Source: Luteimonas sp. FCS-9
GTDB taxonomy: Bacteria; Pseudomonadota; Gammaproteobacteria; Xanthomonadales; Xanthomonadaceae
Direction: 5' to 3'
Length of the DNA stretch: 64,000 bases
NCBI RefSeq assembly: GCF_001014645.1
Contig: NZ_LASZ01000014.1
Span: 1 to 64,000 of the forward strand
This document shows, piece after piece, positions 29,898-37,952 of the stretch (the stretch's first letter is position 1; each line of letters opens with the position of its first letter). The notes beneath the pieces are model-generated. The model had not been told where the DNA came from, did not search any database, and saw nothing but the letters and a program-made list of their open reading frames with translations. A program made the translations under genes and the position numbers.

Positions 29898-30215
29898 CTA
29901 GCGCGTGGACGACTGGGTGGCGTTGGCCGCGAGCACCGAGGACACGATGGCGGTGGCGATCCAGCACACCGGCCAGGTGAAGAACCCGACGACCACGAAG
30001 CACAGCAGCAGGTTGACCAGCGCGACCGCCCAGTAGCCGAACATGAAGAGCAGGCCGGTGCCGACCCGGCCCGCATAGAGGTGGCCGACGCCGAAGGTCT
30101 GGACCAGCGCCCCGGGCAGCAGTTCGAGCAGGACGGCGACGCCGCTCGACCGCGTCGATGCGGGTGCGGCCTGCACGTAGACCACGTGCGGCGACGATGG
30201 CGTTGGATCTGGCAT
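29898..30215 (-). CDS. TM2-domain-like small membrane protein
   Basis: A protein of about 105 residues. After a Pro/Ser-rich N-terminus it has LLPGALVQTFGVGHLYAGR followed by two hydrophobic hairpin helices, a pattern close to TM2-domain proteins (G-x-HRFYLGK-like turn between helices). The start at 30213-30215 (MPDPTPSS) is preferred because a ggggag site precedes it; the longer frame to 30338 would overlap the MFS gene. It probably belongs with the CD225 and DUF2752 genes in one transcript. Function is unknown. Confidence 0.75.
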   Translation of the reverse strand: MPDPTPSSPHVVYVQAAPASTRSSGVAVLLELLPGALVQTFGVGHLYAGRVGTGLLFMFGYWAVALVNLLLCFVVVGFFTWPVCWIATAIVSSVLAANATQSSTR

Positions 30216-30327
30216 GCGGCTCCCCGGTGCGGCGGCCGGCACCGGCGCTGGGCCGGTGTGACCTGAACGGCCGCCAGCGTAACCGAGTCGCGCGCCGCTG
30301 GGCAGACGGTCGGGCGTCGCCGGCGCC

Positions 30328-32289
30328 TCAGGCGGCATCGCCGCGCAGCGCGCGCACCTGCGCCTCGAGCGCGGCGGCGGTGAGCCCGGCGGGGTCCTCG
30401 ACGCGCGGCGCGGCGACGACCTCGACGTGCGCGCGCAGACGCCGCGGCACGCGCATGCGCGCCAGCCGGTCGCCGGCGTGCGCGTGGTGCCGGCTCCACA
30501 GGCTCGTCCACATGCCGCGCAGCGCCAGCGCGACCACCGGCACGCGCTGGCCGCGCGCCTGGGCCCGGGCGAGGATGCGCTCGACCCCGGAGCGGAAGGC
30601 GGCGATCTCGCCGTCGCCGGTCAGCCGGCCCTCGGGGAAGATGCCGACCAGCTCGCCCTCGGCCAGCGCCGCGTCGATCGCGTCGAACGCGCGCTGCATC
30701 AGCGCCGGGTCCTCCTTCGCGCCGGCGATCGGGATCGCCTTGGCGTGCCGGAAGATCCAGCGCAGCCCGGGAATGTCGAAGATCCGGTGGTACATGACGA
30801 ACCGCACCGGACGCGGGATCGCCGCCGACAGGATCAGCGCGTCCATGTAGCTGACGTGGTTGCAGACGATCAACGCCGCGCCGTCGGCCGGGATCGCCGG
30901 ATCGACGTCGCGCTCGCGCAGCCGGTACAGCGTGCGCACCAGCAGCATGCTGGCCAGGCGCATCAGGAACTCGGGCACGATCGTGAAGATCCAGATCGCG
31001 ACCAGCAGGTTGGCGATCGCCAGCGCCAGGAACACCTGCGGGATCGTCAGGCCCGGCAGCGGAATGGTCAGGCCGCCCAGCGACAGCGATTCGCGTTGCA
31101 CCAGCACGCCGATCACCGCCGCTGCGACGATGAACAGCGAGTTCTGGATGTTGAGCCCGGCGATCACGCGCGAGAGCTCCGAACGCGGCGTGCGGCTCTG
31201 GATCAGCGCGAACAGCGGCACGACGAACACGCCGGTGAACAGTCCCACGCCGACCAGGTCGACCACGATGCGCCAGCCGCCCGGGCCGTCGAGGAAGGCG
31301 CCGATCGTCAGGCCGGTCTGCGGCGGCAGGCCGGGCCGGGCGAAGTACAGGTCGAGCAGGAACGCGCTGATGCCGAACGCGCCCAGCGGCACCAGCCCGA
31401 TCTCGACCGTGCGCCCGGACAGCTTCTCGCACAGCAGCGAGCCGGCGCCGACGCCGACCGAGAACAGCGCCAGCGCGAAGATGTAGAGCGCGGTGTCGTT
31501 GGCCACGCCGCCCAGGTACACCTCGGCGTAGGTCGGCAGCTGCGCGGTCAGCACCGTGCCGACGAACCAGAACCACGACACGCCCAGGATCGCGTTGCGC
31601 ACCGCGAGCTGGCGCCGGGCCAGGCGCAGCACCGCCTTCGATTCGGGGATCGGGTTCCAGTTGACCGTCAGGTCCGGCGCGCCGGCGTCGACCTTCGGGA
31701 TCAGCCGCGCGACGAGGTTGCCGGCGACCGCGAGCGCGATCACCGAGACCGCTGCCGCTTCCGGTCCGTGGCTGCCGGCCAGCTTGAACACCAGCCCGCC
31801 GTAGATCATGCCGGCCAGGATCGAGATCGACGTGCCCATCTCGACCAGGCCGTTGCCGCCGGTCAGCTCCTCGGGCCGCAATACCGACGGCAGGATCGAG
31901 TACTTCACCGGCCCGAACAGCGTCGACTGGGTGCCGGTCAGGAACAGCGCGACCAGCAGCACCGGCATGCTCTGCAGCAGGAAGCCGGCGGCGGCCAGCG
32001 ACATGATCGCGATCTCCATCGCGGTCGTGATCACGATCAGCTTCTGCTTCTCGAGCTTCTCGGCGATCTGGCCGGCGATCGCCGAGAACAGGAAGTAGGG
32101 CAGGATGAACAGCGCCGGCGCAAGGTTGGTGTAGAGCGTGCGTTCCTCGGTGCCCACGCCCAGGAAGAACAGCAGCGCGATGATCGACTGCCGATAGACG
32201 TTGTCGTTGAAGGCGCCGAGCGCCTGGACCGCGAAGTAGGGCGCGAAACGCCGCTGCCGCAACAGCGCGAACTGGGACTGGCCGGACAT
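30328..32289 (-). CDS. MFS transporter fused to a PlsC-type acyltransferase
   Basis: A 653-residue fusion. Residues 1-430 form an MFS transporter of the lysophospholipid transporter (LplT) kind, with many membrane segments and the opening ALGAFNDNVYRQ. Residues 445-650 are a PlsC acyltransferase with HX4D (NHVSYMDAL) and FPEGRLTGDGE. The expected role is uptake of lysophospholipids across the inner membrane and re-acylation, analogous to the LplT plus Aas system. The acyl-ACP synthetase part of Aas is missing, so the acyl donor would have to be made elsewhere. Start and length are consistent. The downstream TM2-like gene starts 112 bases further on. Confidence 0.92.
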   Translation of the reverse strand: MSGQSQFALLRQRRFAPYFAVQALGAFNDNVYRQSIIALLFFLGVGTEERTLYTNLAPALFILPYFLFSAIAGQIAEKLEKQKLIVITTAMEIAIMSLAAAGFLLQSMPVLLVALFLTGTQSTLFGPVKYSILPSVLRPEELTGGNGLVEMGTSISILAGMIYGGLVFKLAGSHGPEAAAVSVIALAVAGNLVARLIPKVDAGAPDLTVNWNPIPESKAVLRLARRQLAVRNAILGVSWFWFVGTVLTAQLPTYAEVYLGGVANDTALYIFALALFSVGVGAGSLLCEKLSGRTVEIGLVPLGAFGISAFLLDLYFARPGLPPQTGLTIGAFLDGPGGWRIVVDLVGVGLFTGVFVVPLFALIQSRTPRSELSRVIAGLNIQNSLFIVAAAVIGVLVQRESLSLGGLTIPLPGLTIPQVFLALAIANLLVAIWIFTIVPEFLMRLASMLLVRTLYRLRERDVDPAIPADGAALIVCNHVSYMDALILSAAIPRPVRFVMYHRIFDIPGLRWIFRHAKAIPIAGAKEDPALMQRAFDAIDAALAEGELVGIFPEGRLTGDGEIAAFRSGVERILARAQARGQRVPVVALALRGMWTSLWSRHHAHAGDRLARMRVPRRLRAHVEVVAAPRVEDPAGLTAAALEAQVRALRGDAA

Positions 32290-32475
32290 GGCGGCTCCTG
32301 GACGGACTGCGCGGAGCCTAGCAGGTCGGCATCACCGTCGGCCGGGGCAGGGCGGGTGGCACGCGGCTGTCATCGAGCGTATCCAGACTGCCGCGTGCGG
32401 CATGCAGGCCGTGCTTTCGGTCTCGATCGATGTCGGTGTCCCCCGATCCCGCGCCGCGCGCCGGCGCCCGCCTCC

Positions 32476-33558
32476 ATGGCTGAGGCCGTCCGCCGTCCGC
32501 GGTGGCGCCGGCTGCTGGCCGGCGTGTGTCTGGCGCTGTTCGCGGCGGCGCTGCTGGGGCCGCGTTCGCGCGCGCTGGCGCCGCCGTCGCTGTCGCCGGA
32601 CGTGCCGCGATCGCCGGCCGCGCTGGCGGCGTGGATCGAGGCGCGCGAGGCCGCCGTGCCGGGACTTCGGGCAGGCACGGCGGCCCGGATCGTCTGGGCC
32701 GATCCCGCGCGGCCGGCACGCGCGCCCTGCGCCATCGTCTACCTGCACGGCTTCACCGCCAGCCACGGCGAAGGCGCGCCCACCCACGCGCAGCTCGCGC
32801 GCCGCTTCGGCTGCAACCTGTACCTGCCGCGCCTGCCCGGGCACGGCCTGGACGCGGACGACGCGCTGCGCGGGATCGATGCCGCGCAGTTGCATGCGGC
32901 GGCCGCTGAAGCGCTGGCCGTGGGCGGCGTGCTGGGCGAGCGCGTCGTGGTCGTCGGCAGTTCGATGGGCGGTGCGCTGGCCCTGCAGGCGGTCGCGGGC
33001 CGGCCGGCCGGTGTGCGTGCGCTGGTGCTGTGGTCGCCGCTGGTGCGAGAGACCGGAGACCGGCTCCGGGCGCTGGGTTGGCCATGGGGCGCGCATGCGC
33101 TGTCGTGGTCGAAGAACGGCGGCGACCCGGTGATGCGCTGGCGCTCGGACCATCCGTACTGGGCGTCGGCGGCGCACCTGGACGGCTATCGTGCGCTGTA
33201 TGCGCTGACCCGCGGCGGCATGACCGCCGACACCTATGCCCGGATCACGGCGCCGGTCTTCCTCGGCTACTACTACCGCGATCCCGAACACCAGGACCCG
33301 ACGGTGTCAGTGGCGCAGATGCACAGCATGTTCGCGCAGCTCGGCACGCCGCCGGCGCTGCGCGAGGCGGTCGCGTTCCCGGATGCGGAGGCGCACGTGA
33401 TCGCCTCGCCATTGCGGTCCCGGGCCGTGCCCGACGTGTTCGCCGCGACGTGCCGGTTCCTGCATGCGCGTGCGGAGATGCCGCTGGCGGCCGGCCGGAC
33501 CGGCTGCGAACCCGAGGCGGACAACATCGTCGACACACCCGCTGCGCACGGCCGATGA
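32476..33558 (+). CDS. Alpha/beta-fold hydrolase, membrane-anchored or exported
   Basis: A 360-residue hydrolase of the serine aminopeptidase/lysophospholipase type (Hydrolase_4). A basic N-terminus and hydrophobic segment (about 11-27) suggest a signal anchor. YLHGFTASHGEG is the oxyanion motif, and the nucleophile is the Ser in VGSSMGG. The acid and base probably lie in the YYYRDPEHQD region and in DAEAHVIASP. The substrate is unknown; esters or acylglycerols are plausible. It is divergent from the MFS-acyltransferase gene, which may hint at a shared lipid theme, but that is inference. The ATG at 32476 follows no strong ribosome binding site. Confidence 0.85.
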   Translation: MAEAVRRPRWRRLLAGVCLALFAAALLGPRSRALAPPSLSPDVPRSPAALAAWIEAREAAVPGLRAGTAARIVWADPARPARAPCAIVYLHGFTASHGEGAPTHAQLARRFGCNLYLPRLPGHGLDADDALRGIDAAQLHAAAAEALAVGGVLGERVVVVGSSMGGALALQAVAGRPAGVRALVLWSPLVRETGDRLRALGWPWGAHALSWSKNGGDPVMRWRSDHPYWASAAHLDGYRALYALTRGGMTADTYARITAPVFLGYYYRDPEHQDPTVSVAQMHSMFAQLGTPPALREAVAFPDAEAHVIASPLRSRAVPDVFAATCRFLHARAEMPLAAGRTGCEPEADNIVDTPAAHGR

Positions 33559-33601
33559 GCCCGGCGCGAGGGCGCGGTCATCGTGACGTCTTCTGCGTTC
33601 C

Positions 33602-33644
33602 ATCCTGCGGACATACGCCCGCAGGATCCTCTGCGGCTTCGCAG
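33602..33644 (+). promoter_or_regulatory. Two tandem hairpins in the leader of the TonB receptor gene
   Basis: atcctgcgg (33602-33610) pairs with ccgcaggat (33619-33627), and ctgcg (33631-33635) with cgcag (33640-33644). They lie 20-60 bases before the receptor start. There is no T run, so they may be a weak terminator of the hydrolase gene or a leader structure. Confidence 0.45.
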
Positions 33645-33663
33645 TTCCAGGGAATGTCGCCCG

Positions 33664-36012
33664 ATGCCGTTTCGCGTCCGTCCACTTGTGCCGGCACTGC
33701 TGGTCAGCCTCGCCGTTCTGGCATCCGCCCAGGCACGTGGGCAATCGACACCGCAGCAACTGGATGCGGTCGTCGTCACCGCGCAGAAACGCGAGCAGCA
33801 GGTGCACGACGTGCCGATCGCGATCAGCGCGTACTCGGGCGAGTTTCTCGACGCCCTGGGCATCGACGGCTTCGAGCAGCTCGGCCACTACGTGCCCGGC
33901 CTGCAGACCCAGGTGCAGAGCCCGAACAACCCCGGGTTCGTGATCCGCGGCATCACCTCCGACAGCGGCGATGCCAGCAGCGAGCCGCGCGTGTCGGTGT
34001 TCCAGGACGGGGTGTCGATCAGCCGCTCGCGCGGCTCGGTGGTCGAACTGTTCGACATGGAGCGCGTGGAGGTGCTGCGCGGCCCGCAGGGCACGCTGTT
34101 CGGCCGCGGCGCGCAGATCGGCGCGATCCACCTGATCCAGAACAAGGCGCGCAACACGTCCGAGGGCGGCTTCCGCTTCGGCTTCGGCAACCACGACGAG
34201 ACCTACTTCACCGGCCACGCCAATGCGCCGCTGGTCGACGACCGCCTGTACGGCCGCTTCGCGGTGTTCCACCAGCGCCGCGACGGCACCGTGGACAACC
34301 TCGCCGGCGGTGCGCTCAACGGCCGCGACACCCAGGCCTTCCGCGGCGCGCTGCGGCTGGACCTGGGTGAGACCGGCGGCTTCGACCTGATCCTCAACCA
34401 CCAGCAGGACACGCCGCCGGGCACGGCCTTCCGCAGTGGCGTCATTCCCACCCGGCAAGGCAGCACGGATTTCTGGAATGCGCCGGCCGATCTCAACCGC
34501 GGCCGGGCGCTGGGCCTGGACCGCAGCGTCGACAGTGCGACCCTGCTGGGCGAGTTCCGCCTGGACGACGACTGGCGCCTGTCGACCGTCACCGGCTGGC
34601 GCCGCTTCGATTCCACCGAGGAATTCGACGGCGACGGCTCGCAGGCGAACCTGCTGGAGTTCGCCGAGGTGGCGCGCGGGCGGCAGTTCAGCCAGGAGGT
34701 GCGTTTCCAGTACGACGCCGGCGGGCGCTTCCGCGGCTTCACCGGCGCCAGCGTCTTCGACGAATCGGGCTCGCAGCGGGTGCCCTTCAGCACCGACGAG
34801 CGCAGCCTCTACGCACTGTTGTCGCCGACGCTGTCGGCCGTGGTGGGCGGGCTGTTGCCGGTGGTGCCGCTGCTCGATCCCGACGGCACGCCCAACACGA
34901 GCCTGTCGGCGGTGCCGATCCACCCGGCGCTGCAGCAGATGCTCGGGCTGCCGGCGTTCCTGCCGCTCAAGCCGGTCCACACCGAGGAATACGCCAACCA
35001 CGGCGACGTGCAGGCGCTGGAGGTGTTCGCCGACGGCACCTGGTCGCTGACCGATCGTCTCGACCTCACCCTGGGCGCGCGCTACACCCGCGAGAAGATC
35101 GAATCCGGCTACGAGGCCCTCCATCACGGCACCCCGAGCGTGCTGGGCCTGTTCCTGCCCGCGTTCCCGGACAGCGTGGCCTTACCCAACGCGCTGTTCC
35201 CGGTCACCGGCGGCCGCCTGACGGCGTCGGACACGTTCTCGTCCGTGATCGGGCGCGCGGTGGCCAACTACCGCTTCACCCCCGACCTCAACGGCTACGC
35301 CAGCGTTTCGCGCGGGCGCCGCCCGGACCTGCTGCAGTACAACGACGGCGCGATGGAGCAGGTCGACGCCGAGATCGTGTGGAGCTACGAGCTGGGCCTG
35401 AAGGGCGCCGCAGCCGGCGGCCGCTTCGTCTACGACCTGGCCGCCTACTACTACGACTACAGCAACTTCCAGGCCCAGATCGAGAACCCGGACGCGCCGC
35501 CGTTCTTCGTCACCGCCAACGGCGGCAACGCCCACGCGACCGGCTTGGAGGCCTCGCTGATGCAGCGCTTCGGCGAGCGGCTGACCGGCTTCCTCAACTA
35601 CGGCTGGATCGACGCCGCGTTCAACGCCTTGGACGACGACGGCAACCCGCAGGCGCTGGCCGGCAACCGCTTCCGGCTGACGCCCGAGCACACCGTCGCG
35701 CTGGGCCTGGACTGGCGCAGCCCGGTGGGCGACGGCCACGAACTGTACGTGCGGCCGAACTACAGCTGGCGCTCGAAGGTGTACTTCGAGGACGACAACG
35801 CGCCCGGCATCGCCCAGGACGCGTATGGTCTGCTGAACCTCAACCTGGGCGTGCGGCTGGCCAACGGCTGGGACGTGCAGGCCTATGCCCACAATCTCAC
35901 CGACGAGGCCTACCTGGTCGATGCAGGCAACACCGGCGCGCAGTTCGGCATTCCCACCTACGTCCCCGGCACGCCGCGGCTGTACGGCGTGCGCTTCGCC
36001 CATGACTTCTGA
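33664..36012 (+). CDS. TonB-dependent outer-membrane receptor
   Basis: A 782-residue active-transport receptor. Residues 1-27 are a signal peptide. A TonB-box-like DAVVVTAQKRE is followed by a plug domain with VRGITSDSG-type and GPQGTLFGRGAQIGAIH motifs. A 22-strand-type barrel ends in the terminal Phe (GVRFAHDF). The style (VVVTAQKRE, DVPIAIS) matches the large group of Xanthomonad receptors for sugars or other nutrients and iron chelates; the substrate cannot be told. The ATG at 33664 begins the signal peptide. A secreted glycerophosphodiesterase gene follows, so a phosphodiester-derived substrate is conceivable, but this is only inference. Confidence 0.93.
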   Translation: MPFRVRPLVPALLVSLAVLASAQARGQSTPQQLDAVVVTAQKREQQVHDVPIAISAYSGEFLDALGIDGFEQLGHYVPGLQTQVQSPNNPGFVIRGITSDSGDASSEPRVSVFQDGVSISRSRGSVVELFDMERVEVLRGPQGTLFGRGAQIGAIHLIQNKARNTSEGGFRFGFGNHDETYFTGHANAPLVDDRLYGRFAVFHQRRDGTVDNLAGGALNGRDTQAFRGALRLDLGETGGFDLILNHQQDTPPGTAFRSGVIPTRQGSTDFWNAPADLNRGRALGLDRSVDSATLLGEFRLDDDWRLSTVTGWRRFDSTEEFDGDGSQANLLEFAEVARGRQFSQEVRFQYDAGGRFRGFTGASVFDESGSQRVPFSTDERSLYALLSPTLSAVVGGLLPVVPLLDPDGTPNTSLSAVPIHPALQQMLGLPAFLPLKPVHTEEYANHGDVQALEVFADGTWSLTDRLDLTLGARYTREKIESGYEALHHGTPSVLGLFLPAFPDSVALPNALFPVTGGRLTASDTFSSVIGRAVANYRFTPDLNGYASVSRGRRPDLLQYNDGAMEQVDAEIVWSYELGLKGAAAGGRFVYDLAAYYYDYSNFQAQIENPDAPPFFVTANGGNAHATGLEASLMQRFGERLTGFLNYGWIDAAFNALDDDGNPQALAGNRFRLTPEHTVALGLDWRSPVGDGHELYVRPNYSWRSKVYFEDDNAPGIAQDAYGLLNLNLGVRLANGWDVQAYAHNLTDEAYLVDAGNTGAQFGIPTYVPGTPRLYGVRFAHDF

Positions 36013-36066
36013 GAACGCATTCAAGATCCCGCTGGGCTTGCCAGCTGGCGCGCGTACGGTGCTCGA

Positions 36067-36140
36067 AAGAACCGCCTGGAGCGGTTCTTGGCATCGCGCC
36101 AGCGATGGCCCAAAGGGTGGCCGCCAGGGATGGCGGCCAC
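36067..36140 (+). terminator. Two perfect hairpins after the TonB receptor gene
   Basis: aagaaccgc/gcggttctt (36067-36075 with 36081-36089) and gtggccgcca/tggcggccac (36117-36126 with 36131-36140) are perfect stems with 5- and 4-base loops. Neither has a long T tract. They probably terminate or stabilise the receptor mRNA before the glycerophosphodiesterase gene. Confidence 0.55.
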
Positions 36141-36244
36141 AAACGCGCATTGGCCCCACGTCCACTGCGCATCCTGCGCTCCGCCGCGCGCCATCTGGCG
36201 GCGCTCGCGACGGATCGCGAATACGTTCTGAGCGCCTGTTGCGG

Positions 36245-37366
36245 ATGGTCGCCGGCGTCCTGGCCGCGGCGATGGCGCTGCCCGCCGCCGCAGGGCCCGG
36301 CGAACGGCTCGCGCCCGATGTGCGCGAGGCGATCCGCGCCGCCGCGCGCGGTCCGGCGGTGATCGCGCACCGCGGCGCCAGCGCGCTGCTGCCCGAACAT
36401 ACCCTGGCCGCGTACGAACGGGCGATCGCCGACGGCGCAGACTTCGTCGAGCCGGACCTGGTGATGACCCGCGACGGCGTCCTGGTGGCGCGCCACGAGA
36501 ACGAGATCGGCGACACCACCGACGTCGCCGCGCACCCCGCGTTCGCCGACCGGCGCCGCGTCCGCGACGTCGACGGTGCGCAGGTCGAGGGCTGGTTCGT
36601 GGAGGACTTCACCTTGGCCGAGCTGCGCACGCTGCGCGCGCGCGAACGCCTGCCGCAGTTGCGCGGCACGGCGCACGACGGCCGGTACCCGGTGCCGACC
36701 TTCGACGAGATCGTCAAGGCGGTCGCCGCGGCATCGGCGCGCACCGGCCGGACGATCGGCATCGTCCCGGAGCTCAAGCATTCCAGCCATTTCCATGCAC
36801 TGGGGCTGGACCCTGAGACGGCGTTGCTGGCGGCGCTGCAGCGGCACGACTACGCTCGCCGCGCGCCCATGGGCATCCAGTCGTTCGAGGTCGGCAACCT
36901 GCGCCGCCTGCGCGGGATGCTCGACGCGGCGGGCCTGCGCAACGTCTTCCTGGCGCAGCTGATCGGCGACCCCGGGCAGTCGCCATCCGACCTGGCGCGG
37001 GCCGGAGCGCCCGTGCCGTATCTGCAGATGCTCGGTCCCGACGGCCTGGCCCGCATCGCCGAGTACGCCGACGTGCTCGCGCCGCATCTGCGCTACGTGC
37101 TGCCGGTCGACGACGCCGGTGCGCTGGCGGCGCCGACGCCGCTGGTGGCCGCCGCGCACGCCGCTGGCCTGGCGGTGCACGTGTGGACGCTGCGCCCCGA
37201 GGATCCGTTCCTGCCGCCGGCGCTGCGATGCGGGGGCGAGGGGCCGCGCTGCGAGGCCGGTGCCCGCGCCGAGGCGCGCGCCTTCGCCGAGGCCGGGGTC
37301 GATGCGCTGTTCGGCGACGACCCGGGGCTGCTGCGCGAGGCGCTGCGCGCGCCACCGGCGGAGTGA
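36245..37366 (+). CDS. Exported glycerophosphodiester phosphodiesterase (GlpQ type)
   Basis: A 373-residue GDPD enzyme that splits glycerophosphodiesters into glycerol-3-phosphate and an alcohol. Residues 1-17 (MVAGVLAAAMALPAAAG) look like a signal peptide, so it is periplasmic like GlpQ. Catalytic and metal residues are visible in IAHRGASALLPEHT (His and Glu), FVEPDLVMTRDG (Glu, Asp) and VARHEN (second His), with ELKHSS later. The frame is open back to 35885 across the receptor gene, but the ATG at 36245 gives the proper leader. It converges on the thioesterase gene with 21 bases between. Confidence 0.92.
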   Translation: MVAGVLAAAMALPAAAGPGERLAPDVREAIRAAARGPAVIAHRGASALLPEHTLAAYERAIADGADFVEPDLVMTRDGVLVARHENEIGDTTDVAAHPAFADRRRVRDVDGAQVEGWFVEDFTLAELRTLRARERLPQLRGTAHDGRYPVPTFDEIVKAVAAASARTGRTIGIVPELKHSSHFHALGLDPETALLAALQRHDYARRAPMGIQSFEVGNLRRLRGMLDAAGLRNVFLAQLIGDPGQSPSDLARAGAPVPYLQMLGPDGLARIAEYADVLAPHLRYVLPVDDAGALAAPTPLVAAAHAAGLAVHVWTLRPEDPFLPPALRCGGEGPRCEAGARAEARAFAEAGVDALFGDDPGLLREALRAPPAE

Positions 37367-37387
37367 CCCCGGAGCGGCGGTCAGCGG

Positions 37388-37885
37388 TCAGGAGACGGCG
37401 TCGGCGCTGGCGTCGCGCATCGCCCGGTAGCGTTGCTCGAGCTCCTGGCGGATCTCGCGCCGCTGCCGGCCCTGCTCGAAGCGGCGGCGTTCCTCGGCGC
37501 TGGCCGGTTCGCGCGGGGGCACCGGCACCGGACGCCCGTCCTCGTCGACCGCGACCATCGTGAAGAAGCAGCTGTTGGTGTGGCGCACCGAGCGCGCCTG
37601 GATGTTCTCGGCGATGATCTTGATGCCGACCTCCATCGAGGTGCGGCCGGTGTAGTTGACCGAGGCGAGGAAGGTCACCAGCTCGCCGACGTGGACCGGT
37701 TCTCGGAACGTCACCTGGTCGACCGACAGCGTGACCACGTAGCGTCCCGCGTAGCGGCTGGCGCAGGCGTAGGCGACCTCGTCGAGCGACTTGAGCAGCG
37801 TGCCGCCGTGCACATTGCCGGAGAAGTTGGCCATGTCGGGCGTCATCAGCACCGACATCGTCAGCTGGGCATTGCCTGGGGTCAT
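37388..37885 (-). CDS. Acyl-CoA thioesterase, YciA-type hotdog protein
   Basis: A 165-residue hotdog-fold enzyme that hydrolyses acyl-CoA to free acid and CoA. The signature NFSGNVHGGTLLKSLDEVAY carries the catalytic Asn/Asp region, followed by VDQVTFREPVHVGELV and TGRTSMEVG, typical of YciA/BACH-type proteins. The C-terminal 40 residues are charged and helical (RRFEQGRQRREIRQELEQRY), longer than in E. coli YciA. The ATG at 37883-37885 is chosen by alignment with the family. The FUSC gene upstream ends 67 bases before it in the same direction. Confidence 0.9.
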   Translation of the reverse strand: MTPGNAQLTMSVLMTPDMANFSGNVHGGTLLKSLDEVAYACASRYAGRYVVTLSVDQVTFREPVHVGELVTFLASVNYTGRTSMEVGIKIIAENIQARSVRHTNSCFFTMVAVDEDGRPVPVPPREPASAEERRRFEQGRQRREIRQELEQRYRAMRDASADAVS

Positions 37886-37952
37886 GCGGGCCGGAACCTG
37901 GCGGGGACGCGCCGAGGATGGCACGTCCCCGCCGTGACCGACACCCGCCGGC

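Noticed and set aside
28972..30003. A 343-residue membrane protein on the minus strand
   Set aside because: Its first two thirds are the out-of-phase shadow of the CD225 gene; only the part from 29421 down matches DUF2752.
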